From Hevea brasiliensis (taxonomy: Eukaryota > Streptophyta > Magnoliopsida > Malpighiales > Euphorbiaceae), in assembly GCF_030052815.1 (NCBI RefSeq), contig NC_079495.1, positions 112,927,677 through 112,991,676 of the forward strand: a stretch of DNA of 64,000 nucleotides, given 5' to 3'. The translations under genes and the position numbers were made by a program. The notes beneath the pieces were generated by a model that was not told the DNA's origin, ran no database searches, and worked only from the letters and a program-made list of their open reading frames with translations. Of this stretch, positions 11,168 to 22,311 are shown in pieces. The number at the start of each line of letters is the position of its first letter. Position 1 is the stretch's first letter.

Positions 11168-12833
11168 TGTCGCAACGGGATTTTGCGGTCGCCCGGACGA
11201 TCACTCACCGAAGTGGGAAAAGTGAGGAGTCGCCACCTTAGTTTTGAGTGAAACTAAAGAAAACCATTTAGGGAGTTAAATTAAAAATGAAACCACTTCA
11301 AAACAGAGATTCTAGGTTCGGGGTCCATTAACGGGTGGGGAAGGTGTTAGGCACCCCACCTCGTCCCTTAACAAGGGTAAGTAGATTTAATTTTGTGTCA
11401 TTTATAAATTAGTTAGAAGGGCTATAGTGGGAATGTTAATCCTTTTGGTAAAAGGAATGTTTGATTTTTCACTAATTAGGATTACCCAGATACATAAGTA
11501 AATGAGACCTTAGTGAGTTGGCGTTACAATTGTTGCAGGTTTTGGGATTATCTTGCATACGGGTTGAAATTTGGTGTGAGCAGGATAAGAACTCTCCTCC
11601 TATCTCTTTTAATATTTATTTGAATAGAGACCGGATAAGAACTCTCCTCAGATCTCTCTGGATTATTTATTAAAATTCTAATTGGAGGTCGGGTGAGGTC
11701 CTCCTCAGATCTCTTTTAGGTATTTATTAAAATTTAGAGATGGGAACCGGATAAGAATTCTCATCAGATCCCTATTTAATAAAATTTTGAGTTGATACAG
11801 GATAAGAAATCTCCTCCGATCTCTTTTAAATGTTTATTAGAATTTGAGTTAAGGCAGGATAAGAACTCTCCTCCGATCTCTTTTAAATTAGAAAGGTGCA
11901 CGAAGGTATTTTTCCGATCTCGAATTTTGGTGCCCTAAGAACCTAGAGATAAGGATCACGAAGTTTAAAGAGGTTGGGGATAGGACTTATCAATATCCTT
12001 CGGCTAGGCAGGAAAATGAGACTGATTCTGACCTCTCATGTATTTATTTTACCAATATTTATTTATGACCAATCTACTCTGCTTCTTTTACTTCCATTTT
12101 ATGGCATCTTTGCGAGCATCGTTTGCGTCGGCCTAATAGTTTGACTATCTTCCTTATGTATTATTCAGATTTTCCCTTTAAGAGATCTTTAGGTTGCGAT
12201 TACCTCGTCTTACGACCATTTACACTCTACTAGGAACTAGAAAAGCTTGTATTGAAATGACGAAGATTAATAAAGGCACACTAATCACTAAAGAGATGAC
12301 ACGAGAATAACATTTACGGGTCTCTTTGCCTGAGATGAACTTGGAGAAAAATCACATACGTAAAAGGATAGAGAGAATCTGAAAGAAATGAGCATAAACA
12401 CTTAATAAAGCAATGACGTGGGCTCTTACAGGAGGAGCTGAATCAGTAGGAATAATTATGGGGTGGCCACTAGAAACAAGACCATGGGTGATTAGCACGA
12501 GTTGATGTTCACCGTGGCTGGAGGAGCCTAGCTATGATGTGATTAGGTCAAGATAACAAGCTGAGTGGGATTTGAGCTCCAACGAAGGGATGAAAATAGA
12601 GATGATAAAGAGTTAAAAGTGAAGGCGTGATCGGGTGATGAACAATTTGGAAATGTAGAGTTCAGTGTTCAAAATCCTTTTCAAGAAACACTTGAAAACT
12701 AGTTTCAAAAGTCTTTCCAATCAATACTTCAAAGTAGCGAATAACAAAGCGAATGAAATTTTGAGTTCTTCCACTATAATATGACCTTTCTTTTTTTGTC
12801 CGTCCTCCCTTTTTACGAGCAGTTTTCATGCGG

Positions 12834-12841
12834 TATTTATA
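12834..12841 (-). promoter_or_regulatory. Sense TATA box in Tat-B 3' LTR
   Basis: Reads CCTATAAATACC on the minus strand, about 575 bp from the plus-strand TATA box and pointing away from it. The equivalent in the 5' LTR (28857) would drive the genomic RNA. Confidence 0.55.
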
Positions 12842-13415
12842 GGAATCGGGTGCTCCCCATGAAGGGTCGGGATTCATTTTGAGGAGATGGAGGGTCGGAT
12901 TTTGAAGTACATGATCGGATGTTCAGGAATTAAAGAGAGTCAAAACGAATGGTGAGATCGCTTCTCAAAATATTTGTCCTTTTCCTCTTTTAATCAAGCG
13001 GTCTTGAATCCTTTGTCGGAACGATGCGGGTGAGTGAAAGGCTGGTATTGTCGTCTTCTCTCTTGATCCAAGGGTTCGGATTCATCCTTACAAGTGAGAT
13101 CAACGGTGGGGATTGGGATGTCTGAGCTGTCATGACATACCACGGCACTGTCGATTGCGGGCGATTCTTAGGCGTGCGGTGGAGATCTCGTCGCCACGCT
13201 TTAACTACCTCGGCTCACGATTACGGCGGCGGTTATCGAATTTGTCTTATTCTTTTTGTCTTCCGATCCCCTAGCTCCCATTCCGATCTCTCATGCGATC
13301 TCCTATCTCCGATCTACGAACATTCGGATATTTGAGAAAAGTGTCGAGCATTGTATCGAGTCTCACCAATCGATGCGCCGCCTAGAACCTTGCGAGCATT
13401 AAATGCTCGGACTAG

Positions 13416-13423
13416 TATAAATA
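13416..13423 (+). promoter_or_regulatory. Antisense TATA box in Tat-B 3' LTR
   Basis: Plus strand: AGTATAAATAGGGAGGG, 160 bp before the ATG of the antisense reading frame at 13576. Conserved at 29451 in the other LTR. Confidence 0.6.
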
Positions 13424-13575
13424 GGGAGGGTTAGCGGTTGTTTTCTCATTTCATTTTCAGTCTCCTGCTCATAGCTTCGAAGTTCTCTCATTTTCTCCGG
13501 TTTCTCAGACACCGATTAGACTCTGGTAAGGACTTTGATCTTCTTTTTTGTTTAAGTTCTTTGTTTCTTTTGAAA

Positions 13576-15398
13576 ATGAGCGGTGCCGAAGGTCAAAGAG
13601 CGGCGAGCCCTCCTTCCATTGAGTTCTCTTGGTCATCGTCTGATGAGGAAGAGGCGGCGACCAAGCACGCAACCCGAACCTCTTAGGGTCCTGCTCCAGT
13701 CGGCGGGTCGTACCATTAAGGCGTATCGCCCTTCTTCAAGAGAGACCCTTCCTATAGGCGAGCTTCCATCGGTTCTTGGGAATCCGATCTGCAATCGTTG
13801 TTCAAGAATACAACATTTGTCTGATTCATATGGTGATCAAGTGCCATGGCGATCTTCGTGTCGATCATTCTTTTGAAGAGGATGACATGGTCATGGTGTC
13901 TGAAGAAACGATTAAAGGCGATCGAGGTTCCCTCTAGCCGATTTCTATAAGGAGGTCCTAAAATTTCACCGAATATCCATTGTTCAAATCCACCCCAACT
14001 CGTGGCGGATCTTGGTTGCTTTCGAGGTCTATGAGAGCTAAGGGAATCGGACCTACAGCTAAAGTGTTCGCCAAGCTGCCTTGGCTAACTCAGAAAGGAC
14101 GATGACCACTTGGTTCTTTCAGCGAAGCCTAGCTGCGGGCTCTTTTCCGATCTGCCTCGTCTCTTAAGAACTGGAAGAATCGTTTCTTCATTGTGAGGAG
14201 CAAAGATCCGAGCCGCTTTGAGACTTCCCCAGTTGGTGGTACGGGGACCCTTGCTTCGAACCATATTACCACGAGCGAAGAGGAAAGTTTGATAGTGATG
14301 GATCTGAAGAGTGAGGCTGCCACTAAAAAGTATTCTTGTTTGGATTCGGTGGCTGAAATGCACCATTGGATGATTGTTGCTCATGGCCAAGACCGCGAAC
14401 TTGACTCTCTAACCTCGGCATCGGTATTTTCTATATCTCAATTCTCACGACCTTAGTGATCTCACTAACCTTTTCTTTGTGCGGTATGGCGGGTGGTGAA
14501 GGTCATAGGAAGCGGAAAAAGGAAAGAGAGATCTTAGGAAAGTAAAGGAGATGAAGCGTTGAGCGACTCCAAACACACAGTCGCGAGCACGGGAGATACA
14601 AGGAGATCCTCCCCAACCTTCGGTCCCTCGACCACTGAAGCTACCCGATCTCCTCCTAGATCGGAAGAGCGACCTCGATTCTTGCAGTTGTCCCAAGCGC
14701 GGAAAGGGGACCTACTCAAGCACGGGAGGACCTCCTCTCGGGCGCTCGAATCGATCGACTCCTTGAAGGATAACCGAATCATTAAGGAGAACCCGGTTTT
14801 GCTAAAGTCACGGGTCTACCATCTTCTTTCGGGAGGATCGGGACAGCTATCCTGAGTGGCCTTGATGACATATTGACTCGGACCATGAGCTTAAGCGTGG
14901 AGTGTCGGTGAACTGGACCATGATCCGGAAAGGATTCGGCGCACAGGTAAGGAGATCGGGAAGAAGAACCAGGAAGTGGATTCCCTCCGATCCGAACTCT
15001 CATCGGCTCGGGATTATATATCTCAGTCGAGGGGCGGGCAAAGCTCCATGAAGACCGGTTGGCGAGCAGCGTATTTGGACGAGAGGGACCGCGCTCTTAA
15101 GGAAGTCCAGCGCTCCACGCCAATGCATCCTCTCGGTCGCTCAACATAGAGGAACTCGAGGCGAAGGATAAGGAGCTTAAGGAGAGGATGAGGAGATGGT
15201 GGCGGGAATAGCCGAGGCCTATGTGAAGGCTCACAAGGATCTCTTGGCCGCACTCCGGGAGCGTTACCGGAAGAAGACTTTTCTTGGATGGGCGACTGGC
15301 ACCGGGGCGATGGTGAAGATAGTGAGGATGAAGCCAGGGTGAGAGGGAGAGAGGAGTGATCAAATGTAGATCAGTGGGGTGATCCCCCAGCCGAATAA
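13576..15398 (+). pseudogene. LTR-encoded antisense ORF, 3' LTR copy (degraded)
   Basis: Same gene as at 29613-31481, running against gag-pol. The start (MSGAEGQRAASPPSIEF) is intact, but frameshifts follow within about 35 codons (loss of bases at 'gcggcgaccaag', then again at 'gtctgattcatatggtgatc'). The central KNWKNRFF-type motif, the later coiled-coil region and the acidic C-terminus are still readable in separate frames. A stop TAA lies at 15396-15398. Promoter and start are both inside the LTR. A transcript would run toward the tandem array and the antisense of pol. See the right-hand copy for the domain description. In this state it cannot make the full protein. Confidence 0.6.
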
Positions 15399-15965
15399 CT
15401 TTGTACAAATTAGGACATGAAATGAAATGCATGATTGTGATCGGAAAATTTTGAACCATGATTTGTCTGAGTATTTGCTTGTATGAGCACAGCAAAACAA
15501 AAACTAAATGTGATTATTAATCTAAGTATGAGAGATCGGAAAGCACTCTGAACATGAGATCGGTAGGGAAGAAATCTTTGACAGAACTTGACCGAAAATT
15601 TAACTCGAACACTTAAGATCGGAATCGAACCAACACTTTAGCTCTTAAACTTTCGGAAGGAGGTCGGCAATAAAGCGGTAGGAAAAGATCTAGTGCTAGT
15701 TCACTCCATTTATCAACGAGGATCGGGAATATTCTTGGGTCAGGAAATCCGGCAACGGGTTTGAAGGATCGGTAAATGATTTGAGAGATCGGCTGAGTTT
15801 CAAGGGATGCGTAGGACTTATCATTGATTCACGTCTTTGCGAGGAGAGGTCGGAAATGTGACCGCCTACCAAAGAGGATCGGAAACGTGATTAGCTACTC
15901 AGGAAACTTAGCACCGGGATCGGTTTCAAAGTATTTTGAGGATCGGCCAAAATATGGTGTCGACA

Positions 15966-15977
15966 TTGCCCCTCTTT
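15966..15977 (-). other. Tat-B polypurine tract
   Basis: The minus strand reads AAAGAGGGGCAA directly before the 3' LTR start TGTCGACACC. Confidence 0.7.
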
Positions 15978-16084
15978 ACGTAATTTCTATTAAAGGAAAA
16001 ATTTCGTATAGGAATTATGTAAAGATTCGACTCATATTTTGGACGATTAGGTATTTGAAATTAGGAACTAAAGCACACCTAAGT

Positions 16085-18105
16085 TAATGACCTAGAAAAT
16101 TAAAATCAACTTAGATCTATAAACCAGAGGTTGATAACGAAATTTAAATTGCATGAAATTAAAATCAACTTAGATCAAGGAACCAGAGGTTGATAACGAA
16201 ATGTAAATTGCATGAAATTAAAATCAACTTAGATCAAGGAACGAGGTTGATAACGAGAAATTTAAATTGCATGAAATTAAAATCAACTTAGATCAAGGAA
16301 CCAGAGGTTGATAACGAAATGTAAATTGCATGAAATTAAAATCAACTTAGATCAAGGAACGGAGGTTGATAACGAAATGTAAATTGCATGAAATTAAAAT
16401 CAACTTAGATCAAGGAACCAGAGGTTGATAACAGAAATTTAAATTGCATGAAATTAAAATCAACTTAGATCAAGGAACCAGAGGTTGATAACAGAAATTT
16501 AAATTGCATGAAATTAAAATCAACTTAGATCAAGGAACCAGAGGTTGATGGTGGAATTGCAGGAAAATAAAATCAACTTGGATCAAGGATCCATAGATTG
16601 ATGGTGGAATTGCATGAAATTAAAATCAACTTAGATCAAGGAACCAGAGGTTGATGGTGGAATTGCAGGAAAATAAAATCAACTTGGATCAAGGATCCAT
16701 AGATTGATGGTGGAATTGCAGGAAAATAAAATCAACTTGGATCAAGGATCCAGAGGTTGATGGTGGAATTGCAGGAAAATAAAATCAACTTGGATCAAGG
16801 ATCCAGAGGTTGATGGTGGAATTGCAGGAAAATAAAATCAACTTGGATCAAGGATCCATAGATTGATGGTGGAATTGCAGGAAAATAAAATCAACTTGGA
16901 TCAAGGATCCATAGATTGATGGTGGAATTGCAGGAAAATAAAATCAACTTGGATCAAGGATCCAGAGATTGATGGTGGAATTGCAGGAAAATAAAATCAA
17001 CTTGGATCAAGGATCCAAAGATTGATGGTGGAATTCGGAAAATAAAATCAACTTGGATCAAGGATCCAGAGGTTGATGGTGGAATTGCGAAAATAAAATC
17101 AACTTGGATCGAGGATCCGGAGATTGATGGTGGAATTGCAGAAAATAAAATCAACTTGGATCAAGGATCCGAAGATTGATGGTGGAATTGCGGAAAATAA
17201 AATCAACTTGGATCAAGGATCCATAGATTGATGGTGGAATTGCAGGAAAATAAAATCAACTTGGATCAAGGATCCATAGATTGATGGTGGAATTGCAGGA
17301 AAATAAAATCAACTTGGATCAGGGATCCAGAGGTTGATGGTGGAATTGCAGGAAAATAAAATCAACTTGGATCAAGGATCCAGAGGTTGATGGTGGAATT
17401 GCAGGAAAATAAAATCAACTTGGATCAAGGATCCAGAGATTGATGGTGGAATTGCAGGAAAATAAAATCAACTTGGATCAAGGATCCAGAGATTGATGGT
17501 GGAATTGCAGGAAAATAAAATCAACTTGGATCAAGGATCCAGAGATTGATGGTGGAATTGCTGGAAAATAAAATCAACTTGGATCAAGGATCCAGAGATT
17601 GATGGTGGAATTGCTGGAAAATAAAATCAACTTGGATCAAGGATCCAGAGATTGATGGTGGAATTGCTGGAAAATAAAATCAACTTGGATCAAGGATCCA
17701 GATTGATGGTGGAATTGCGGGAAAATAAAATCAACTTGGATCAAGGATCCGGAGGTTGATGGTGGAATTGCAGAAAATAAAATCAACTTGGATCAAGGAT
17801 CCAGATTGATGGTGGAATTGCGGGAAAATAAAATCAACTTGGATCAAGGGTCAGAGATTGATGGTGGAATTGCGAGAAAATAAAATCAACTTGGATCAAG
17901 GATCCGAGATTGATGGTGGAATTGCGGAAAATAAAATCAACTTGGATCAAGGATCCGAGGTTGATGGTGGAATTGCAGAAAATAAAATCAACTTGGATCA
18001 AGGATCCGAGGTTGATGGTGGAATTGCAGAAAATAAAATCAACTTGGATCAAGGATCCAGAGGTTGATGGTGGAATTGCGAGAAAATAAAATCAACTTAC
18101 AAAAC
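16085..18105. repeat. 2-kb tandem array inside Tat-B: 59-bp units then 53-bp units
   Basis: About eight 59-bp units (16094-16540) contain 'aaaatcaacttagatcaagg' and 'gttgataacgaaat'. About 29 units of roughly 53 bp (16545-18105) contain 'aaaatcaacttggatcaagg', a GGATCC site and 'attgatggtggaattgc'. The two types share the first half and differ in the spacer; hybrid units occur at about 16550-16640. Many units lose one or two bases at gCAGg or ccAGag, giving 51- and 52-bp units late in the array. It lies between integrase and the 3' LTR, the usual place for arrays in Tat/Ogre elements. Confidence 0.93.
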
Positions 18106-18790
18106 AAGTCGACTTTGGCATATGAAGTTATTCCACGAAAGAGTGTACTCAACAAGATAACTTGGCGGACGATTAATGGAGGAGGAGTTGCAAGGCGACC
18201 TATGATCTCATTCTTTGGATGCCCCTTTTCATTCCCGACTTTCTTCTTATTCTACGGAAGCGCCCTTGCGGGTTTTCACTTTCTCTTCGTCCATTCGGCT
18301 AGGCGCCCTTTCGGGTTTTCGCCTCTAGTTTGTTTTTTTTTTTAAGGCGTCATTCCTGCAAATCTCATAGCAAAACGTGATGAGGTTATCAATTCTTGAA
18401 TTCAAATCTTATGGCAAAAATTTAACTAATTAATAGCACATTAAACAAAGAGAAAGGGCAGTATTAAAAGCGGGCAGGCAGAAAAATAAGAGCGGAAGGA
18501 ATAAAGTATAACTTTATTATGGTCTTGAAAAAACGAAGATAAACTTTCAAAGGGAAAGGCCATAGGGATAGATCTCACATATTCCTTATGGTTAATTTTG
18601 AAGTCTTTTAACTGCCATTATTTCGAGTTCTTTGAAGTGCATGTCAATGCAGTCTCTTTTCTATCCGTGGTTTCATGCCCCCTTCCTTATTCCTCCACTT
18701 CGGTTCTTGGGACGCCCTTTTGGGTTTTCACCCCAAGATTTTGTTTTTTTTTTTTTTTTTGCGCCCTTTTCGGTTTTCGTCCTTTCTCCT
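18106..18790 (-). other. Tat-B 3' noncoding region
   Basis: No recognisable protein. On the minus strand it contains four GAAAACCCG-AAAGGGCG-type motifs (near 18270, 18310, 18725 and 18770), like those in Tat-A, and two long T-runs on the plus strand (18331-18342, 18739-18758). Confidence 0.5.
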
Positions 18791-19830
18791 TTTCATGCAT
18801 AGTATCTCTTGACAGTGTCGGCATTCACAGGTCTCGGGAATTCTTCACCGTCCATGTGAGTCAAGATCAAGGCTCCTCCAGAAAACGCCTTTTTAATCAC
18901 ATAAGGACCCTCGTAGGTTGGTGACCATTTGCCGGGGATCGTTTTGGTTTGGCGTACTTTCTTGAGAACTAAGTCCCAGTTGAAATTCCGTGGCGCTGCG
19001 TTTTATCAAATGCCACAGCCATTCTTCTCTGGTATAATTGTCAGTGACATGCTGCATTAACCTTTTCTCATCCGGAAATTCAATGATCCAACCTTGTTGG
19101 ATCCATTCGACTCATCGATCCCTAATTCCTTCAAAATTCTTAGGGCGGGATTTCAACCTCAATAGGCAATCTGACTTCCATCCGTAGACCGGTGAGTATG
19201 GTGTTGCCCGGTCGAGGTTCTTACGGAAGTCGGTATGCGTGGAGCGTAGGGAAGCATATCATGCCAATCCCTATATGTATTTGTCATTTCGGATTATTCT
19301 CTTGAGGTTTTGTTCGCGGCTTCAACCGCTCCATTCATCAGGGACGGTATGGGGAGGAATTGAGATGTCGGATTACGTATTGATCACACGGCTTACGAAT
19401 CTTGGACCGTTCGGGTTCTTGGCGTTATCGGTGACAATTTCATTCGGAGACCATGCCGAGATGATATTGTTTACGAAGAATTTGAGAAAGCGTGTTACTG
19501 CGTGATGTGAGCATAGGATGTCGCCTCGACCCACTTGGAGAAATAGTCGATGGCTACAAGGATGAATCTGTGCCCATTGGATGCCTTGGGATTGATGGGA
19601 CCAATCACATCTATGCCCCACATTGCAAAAGGCCACGGTGAGGCGAGATTGAGCGGCTTGTGAGGTGGCATATTTATCGGATCTGCGTAAATCGACACTT
19701 GTGGCACTTAGGAAATACTAGATGCAATCCTTTTCCATTGTGGTCCAAAAATACCCACGTCGCATGATTTGCTTCGTCATCATGTGACCATTGGCGTGAG
19801 TGGCACAATTTCCCTCATGCGTCTCAAAGA
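18790..19830 (-). pseudogene. Tat-B integrase (broken)
   Basis: Reading leftward: a zinc domain with THANGHMMTKQIMRRGY then KDCI and a cysteine pair; a catalytic core with GIDVIGPINP and VAIDYFSKWVEA (open frame 19495-19707); ITDNAKNPNGP-like DDE segment; NGAVEAANK; LPIEVEIP; and a C-terminal block ending near 18790 (FPRPVNADTVKRYYA-like). The order and the VAIDYFSKWVEA and NGAVEAANK signatures are those of Tat-lineage integrases. At least six frameshifts separate the blocks, mostly where CTG or CAG codons are expected. Integrase would insert the cDNA; this copy is not functional as read. Confidence 0.8.
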
Positions 19831-19949
19831 GGATTCTCTTAGCTTCTTTTGCATCTACGCATCTCGATGGTCGCCGTTGGCGCTCCTCTTGTATAGGGTC
19901 TCTCCTTGGGAAAGTACCTAATGCTAATCTCGAATCATCTTCTTTTCAT

Positions 19950-20834
19950 TCTTGCTTGCCCCGAAGAATTCTCGGTTCTCTGATGAGCCGGGATGTCATG
20001 ATACCAAGGCTTTCCGTCGGGCTCTTCTTCAATCATGAGACAATAGGTGGCTCATCCCTTACCTTAATCTTGAGCGTCAAAGCGTCTGTCCTTCTTGATT
20101 TGAGCCATAACGGCCCGGAGTAGCTAAGGCATGCGCAAATTGATTCCTGTCTCTACTCGGATGAGTGAAAGAGATTTCTTGAATTCCTTGATCATCTCCG
20201 TAAGTGCTTCGATAGGGGATTAGCTTGGGATCCTTGGTTTGCCATTCTCCCTTAACCTGATAAATTATCAGAGCCGAGTCTCCATACACCTCCAACTTTC
20301 TGATTTTCATCTTTATAGCTGCATGTAAACCCATCACACAAGCTTCATATTCAGCGACATTGTTGGTGCAGTCAAATCCCAACTTAGCAGCTATTGGGAA
20401 GTGCTTTCATACAGGGATACTAAATGCGGCTCGATTCCGTTCGGATAAATTGACCGCTCAGTCAAAATACATTTCCCATACATTGTTTGGTTCCCCTTCT
20501 TCGATCTACTTCATTAATATGCTCATCGGGAACTCAAAATTGAGCTTCATAATCAGGGATAGGGTTTTTACGCTAGGAGGTCGCAATCACGCTACCTTTC
20601 ACCGCTTCCGGGTCATGTAGACTATATCATATTGGGAGAGTATAACCTGCCACTTGGCTATTCTTCACAGCACGAAGGGGCTCTCAAATACATATCGATA
20701 GGGTCCATCCTGGAGATGAGCCATGTTTTGTGATTTAACATGTAGTGCTTAAGGCGATTTGCTGTCCAGGCCAATGCGCAGCAAGTCTTTTCTAAGGAAG
20801 TGTACCTTGACTCACAATCATTGAACTTCTTGCT
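19950..20834 (-). pseudogene. Tat-B RNase H region, including the second RNase H
   Basis: The open frame at 20077-20382 contains CTNNVAEYEACVMGLHAAI and KLEVYGDSALIIYQVKGEW, then a histidine/asparagine-rich end (RDRNQFAHALAT). This is the archaeal-like RNase H fold found as an additional domain in plant Tat elements. The stretch 20400-20834 holds the tether and end of the ordinary RNase H (ESRYTSLEKTCCALAW-like, then a stop-ridden segment). Its role is removal of RNA from the RNA/DNA hybrid. The acidic residues E (AEYEAC) and D (YGDSAL) are present. Frameshifts on both sides make it a remnant. Confidence 0.75.
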
Positions 20835-21928
20835 CAGGTAATAAATGGCCCTCTCTTTTCGGCGGTATCATCATCTTGTCCCAAAACACATCCCATGGAA
20901 TTCTGTTGGGTGCCATGTACGAGGATCGAGCCTACACACTGCAGTGGGACCAATCTTGGTGGGTTTGTGAATCGCTTGATTTTCTCAAAAGCCTCTTGAC
21001 AATGAATCCCATTGAGTAGAGTTGTTTTTAGAGTAATCGAAAATAGGCTCGGCTTTGGCGGTGAGATTAGAAATAAACCTCGAAATGTAGTTCGATTTTC
21101 CCAAAAGCTGCGCACCTCCTTTACATTTTTGGGGCGGCATTTCTTGAATAGCTCGAACCTTATGCGGATCTACTTCTATCCCTTTCTCGCTACTATGAAT
21201 CCCAACAGTTTTCCCGATCTAGCTCAGAATATGCACTTAGCGAGGTTGACTTCATTGGTATTTCTGAGTCTTTCAAACACCCTCCTTATCACTGAACGTG
21301 GCTCTCCTCTCCCGGGATTTGATGATCATATCATCCACATACACCTCCACTTCTTTATGCATCATATCGTGGAATAATGTGACCATTCTTGTGGTAAGTA
21401 GCCGGCATTCTTCAACCCGAAGGGCATGACCCGATAGCGAGAATACCCCCATTGGGTGATAAGCGGTTTATCCTTGTCTTCCTCGTCCATTGGGATCTGA
21501 TTGTACCCTGATGCCCCATCAATACACGAACATCTGCCCAAACCGCGGCATTGTCAACTAACACATCAATGTGGGAGAGGGAAATCGTCTTTCAAACTAG
21601 CTTTATAAAGATCCACGTAGTCAACACACACCACGACTCTCCGTCTTTCTTCATCAACTGGGACGTCGTTAGGCATCCATTGGGGATATTTGACCACTTC
21701 TAAGAACCAGGCGTCATACTGTTTCTTGACTTCATCCCGAACCTTGAGCAGTGTATCGGGATTCATTCTCCTTAGTTTAGGCTTCACCGGGATCGTTCCC
21801 GGAATTAAAGGAATCTTGTGCGTCACTATCTGAGGGTCAAAACCGACCATGTCATCATAGCTCCAAGAGAACACGTCGAGAAATTCCTTAAGCAGACCGA
21901 TCATATCTCCCAACTCCTCACTCTCCAC
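20834..21928 (-). pseudogene. Tat-B reverse transcriptase (broken)
   Basis: The open frame 21566-21928 covers the RT entry: LLKEFLDVFSWSYDDMVGFDP, HKIPLIPG, VKPKLRRMNPDTLLKVRDEV, VCVDYVDLYKASLKDDFPLPH. Downstream, short frames give the PSG-like GHQGTIRS block, VYVDDMI-like catalytic positions near 21330 (out of frame), and the connection (KKCRPKNVKEVRSFWENRT, 20834-21115). The catalytic region cannot be read in one frame. No protease precedes it: only 380 AT-rich bases lie between the gag stop and this frame. Family normal is gag-protease-(intron)-RT, so a deletion is likely. Confidence 0.78.
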
Positions 21929-22311
21929 TATCTTAAGTTCCCTTTTTACTTCTTAGTGCCTAAGTTTATTGTGCACGTTTCGTCTTCACAAGGCACGAGG
22001 AGGGTTCATCTTTTCATTGCTTTCTTACGTAAGGTCTTCCTCGATTACTTGAAGTAATGGCGATTATGGGGATTTCAAAATTAACGGAGGAATTTACGAG
22101 TCTATTGGATTATTAGGTGTTAATTGATGAATTGTCTGAAGGAATAAAGAATAGAACATGTTATAAGGATGGAATTACAAAGGAAAGAAAAGAGTATTGG
22201 ATTAAAAATGCGCTATTAATTCATTAATATTAATGCCATAAGAAAAGGTCAGTTCTGATATTACACTTGCCACCACGGACAAAGTGATCAAGTGTAGATA
22301 ACGGAGGTACT
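21929..22311 (-). other. AT-rich gap between Tat-B gag and RT; protease not found
   Basis: On the minus strand the right-hand part is AT-rich with several GT and AG dinucleotides and stops. The left-hand part (about 21930-22010) reads EDETCTINLGTKK, a stretch normally found after protease and before RT. The DSG/DTG protease motif is absent. In Ogre elements an intron lies in this place, so this may be that intron with the protease lost. Confidence 0.5.

Larger units (their letters stand above)
11168..15965 (-). mobile_element. Tat-B 3' LTR (4798 bp)
   Basis: Direct repeat of 27162-32052 along its whole length, ending GGTGTCGACA. It holds a minus-strand TATA box (12834), a plus-strand TATA box (13416) and an antisense reading frame (13576-15398). 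The two LTRs differ by many one- to five-base indels, often at CAG, CTG or CCG. Confidence 0.9.

Noticed and set aside
16085..18105. CRISPR-like array
   Set aside because: No unique spacers; whole units repeat. The array is inside a plant LTR element.
16954..18345. Small open frames on both strands in the tandem array (for example repeated NKINLDQGSE)
   Set aside because: They exist only where unit length falls to 51 bp, and the array is noncoding elsewhere; their repetition reflects DNA repeats, not a protein.
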